Of a stretch of DNA of 64,000 nucleotides, positions 62,883 through 64,000 are shown one piece after another. The notes below the pieces were generated by a model. That model saw only the letters and a program-made list of their open reading frames with translations. It was not told the DNA's origin and did not search any database. This DNA is from Ampelomyces quisqualis (lineage: Eukaryota; Ascomycota; Dothideomycetes; Pleosporales; Phaeosphaeriaceae): contig JAGTXZ010000024.1 of NCBI GenBank assembly GCA_018398575.1, forward strand, positions 2,108,001-2,172,000. Reading direction: 5' to 3'. The number at the start of each line of letters is the position of its first letter. Position 1 is the first letter of the stretch. The translations under genes were made by a program, and so were the position numbers.

Positions 62883-64000
62883 ATGTCTGGATACAAGTTT
62901 CAAATTGAGAAGCTTTCTGGCTAATTAAACTACAAGACTTAGAGTCTTAAAATCTTAGCAGTTTTAACTTAAGATAACTATTTTAAGGCTATTAGCTACA
63001 ACAACGATAAGCCAATTATAATAGTTGCTTAAGCTAAATTAAAAGCTAAAAGCACTATTATTTTGTTAGTAGACAATAGCTCTTTAACTTAAATTAAAGG
63101 CTGTTCTACTGCTCGCGAAATGTAGAAAACTCTATACAATTTGTATAGTCTACAAGGCTTTTTAGCTAAATTTCTCCTTTTAAAGGAGTTTTTTAATCTA
63201 GAACTATTAAGTTTTAACACAATAGAGGAATTCCTTAATTGTATTAAATACCTAACAGATTTGCTTAAAAACAAGGATATTAAGCTACTAAAACAAGTTA
63301 TTTTAGCTTGGGTACTTAATAACTTAACGCTAAGCTACGAAGGATTTGTTACTTTTGTAACACAATTATTTTGTACAGACTCTACAAATATTAAATTAGA
63401 AACTCTGTTTGCCAATTTAATAGATAAATCTAGGCAACAAGTTAGAAATAGTAATAAGACGTTACTAACAAAATCTAATAAAAAGAGGTTTAAAAACCCT
63501 AGCAAAATTACAAAGAAATATTGTAATAAATGCAAAACAAATACTTACTTAACGAGTAATTGCTGGTATCTAAATCTAGATAAGAAACTAGATTAGTTTA
63601 GAACCAAAAATAATCTAGAAAAACGCAGGAGCTCTCCTAAGCCTCCTAAGCGGATTTTAAGCAATTAGAAGGATAAGGCTCTTCTAACAGCTATATTAAA
63701 CTAAGTTAATAATATAAATATTAACAAAAAGGTACTATATAACAATCCTAGCCAATTAAAATTAAAAGCTAATTTTATACTAGATTCAGGAAGTACACAG
63801 CATATAATCTGTGATTAAAATCTGTTTTTAGACAATAGTTTAGTACATAGAATTACTAAACTTAGCTAGAGTAATAATTCTATAATTAATGCAATTGGAA
63901 TTAGAAGCGTTTGCTTTCTATATAACAATACAAGATTTATTCTTAATAATTGCTTATTTATGCCTACTTTTAAAGTAAATCTTATCTTAGTTAGAAAACT
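62883..64000 (+). pseudogene. gag-pol: Copia-A unit 4 gag and protease, cut by the window end
   Basis: Starts 4098 bases after unit 3's ATG. It keeps MSGYKFQIEKLSG at the start, with TGG/GAG codons lost in units 2-3, so it has fewer mutations near its 5' end. A 151-codon open stretch runs 63141-63596 through the zinc knuckle. Protease LDSGST near 63780. Integrase and beyond lie outside the window, so the array may continue. Confidence 0.92.

Larger units (their letters stand above)
50499..64000 (+). mobile_element. Head-to-tail array of LTR-less Copia-A internal regions
   Basis: Four units at 50499-54600, 54601-58703, 58704-62801 and 62802 to beyond the window end, with periods 4102, 4103 and 4098 bp. 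Each junction joins the polypurine tract end (AAGGGAGAAA) to the leader at TCAATTAAAT, without LTR, primer-binding site or pentanucleotide tract. AAATCAATTAAA is present both in the leader of unit 1 (50496) and at the junction, so short homology may have guided the joining. Only the first unit has an LTR on its left. Units differ by many substitutions, so they are not a duplicated read. Confidence 0.93.

Noticed and set aside
50499..64000. The 4.1-kb periodicity as an assembly duplication
   Set aside because: Units differ by many substitutions and a 5-bp deletion at the third junction; still, junctions deserve long-read confirmation.
1..64000. tRNA, rRNA, CRISPR, bacterial operons or intact host genes
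   Set aside because: None seen. All longer coding-like runs resolve into transposon remnants or unassignable decayed sequence; the regular repeats are transposon or microsatellite units.

Overview
The window is a gene-free, AT-rich block from a filamentous fungus (most likely an ascomycete), built almost entirely from old, nested transposable elements wrecked by repeat-induced point mutation (RIP). Three observations support this. TpA is very abundant, while CpA and TpG are scarce. Nearly every in-frame stop in the recognisable coding remains is TAA or TAG where the family expects Gln, Trp or Arg. Paralogous copies differ mainly by C->T / G->A transitions. I see no intact host gene, tRNA, rRNA or CRISPR array.

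Layout. 1-13680: first copy of a Ty3/gypsy chromovirus (here Gypsy-A). Its integrase is split by a second chromovirus (Gypsy-B, 4524-11510) with 282-bp LTRs and an exact 5-bp target duplication. 13681-25150: heavily decayed sequence holding a probable minus-strand retrotransposon gag, two pieces of a third Gypsy-A copy, an unrecognised plus-strand protein-like stretch, and a minus-strand Copia pol (Copia-B). 26444-27207: a Copia-A LTR. 27240-38280: a plus-strand Copia (Copia-C) split within its reading frame by Gypsy-A copy 2 (28073-34842, 455-bp LTRs). 38281-49494: decayed DNA with a Gypsy-A LTR fragment, an inverted-repeat element split by a solo Copia-A LTR (TSD TAGAC), a fold-back repeat and a Tc1/mariner pseudogene. 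49495-64000: a Copia-A element with its LTR and a primer-binding site of half-tRNA-iMet type. After it, its internal region repeats head to tail at a period of about 4.1 kb, with no LTR between units, and runs off the window end.

How parts relate. Insertion order can be read from target duplications: Copia-C before Gypsy-A copy 2; Gypsy-A copy 1 before Gypsy-B; inverted-repeat element before the solo LTR. Both chromovirus families carry an extra open frame on the opposite strand between pol and the 3' LTR, with a Cys cluster. In Gypsy-A it continues into a coiled coil. The most unusual features are the LTR-less Copia tandem array, whose units 2-4 share mutations absent from unit 1, and these antisense frames. 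All coordinates of degenerate elements are approximate except LTR ends, target duplications, the Copia-A frame and array junctions, which I read base by base.
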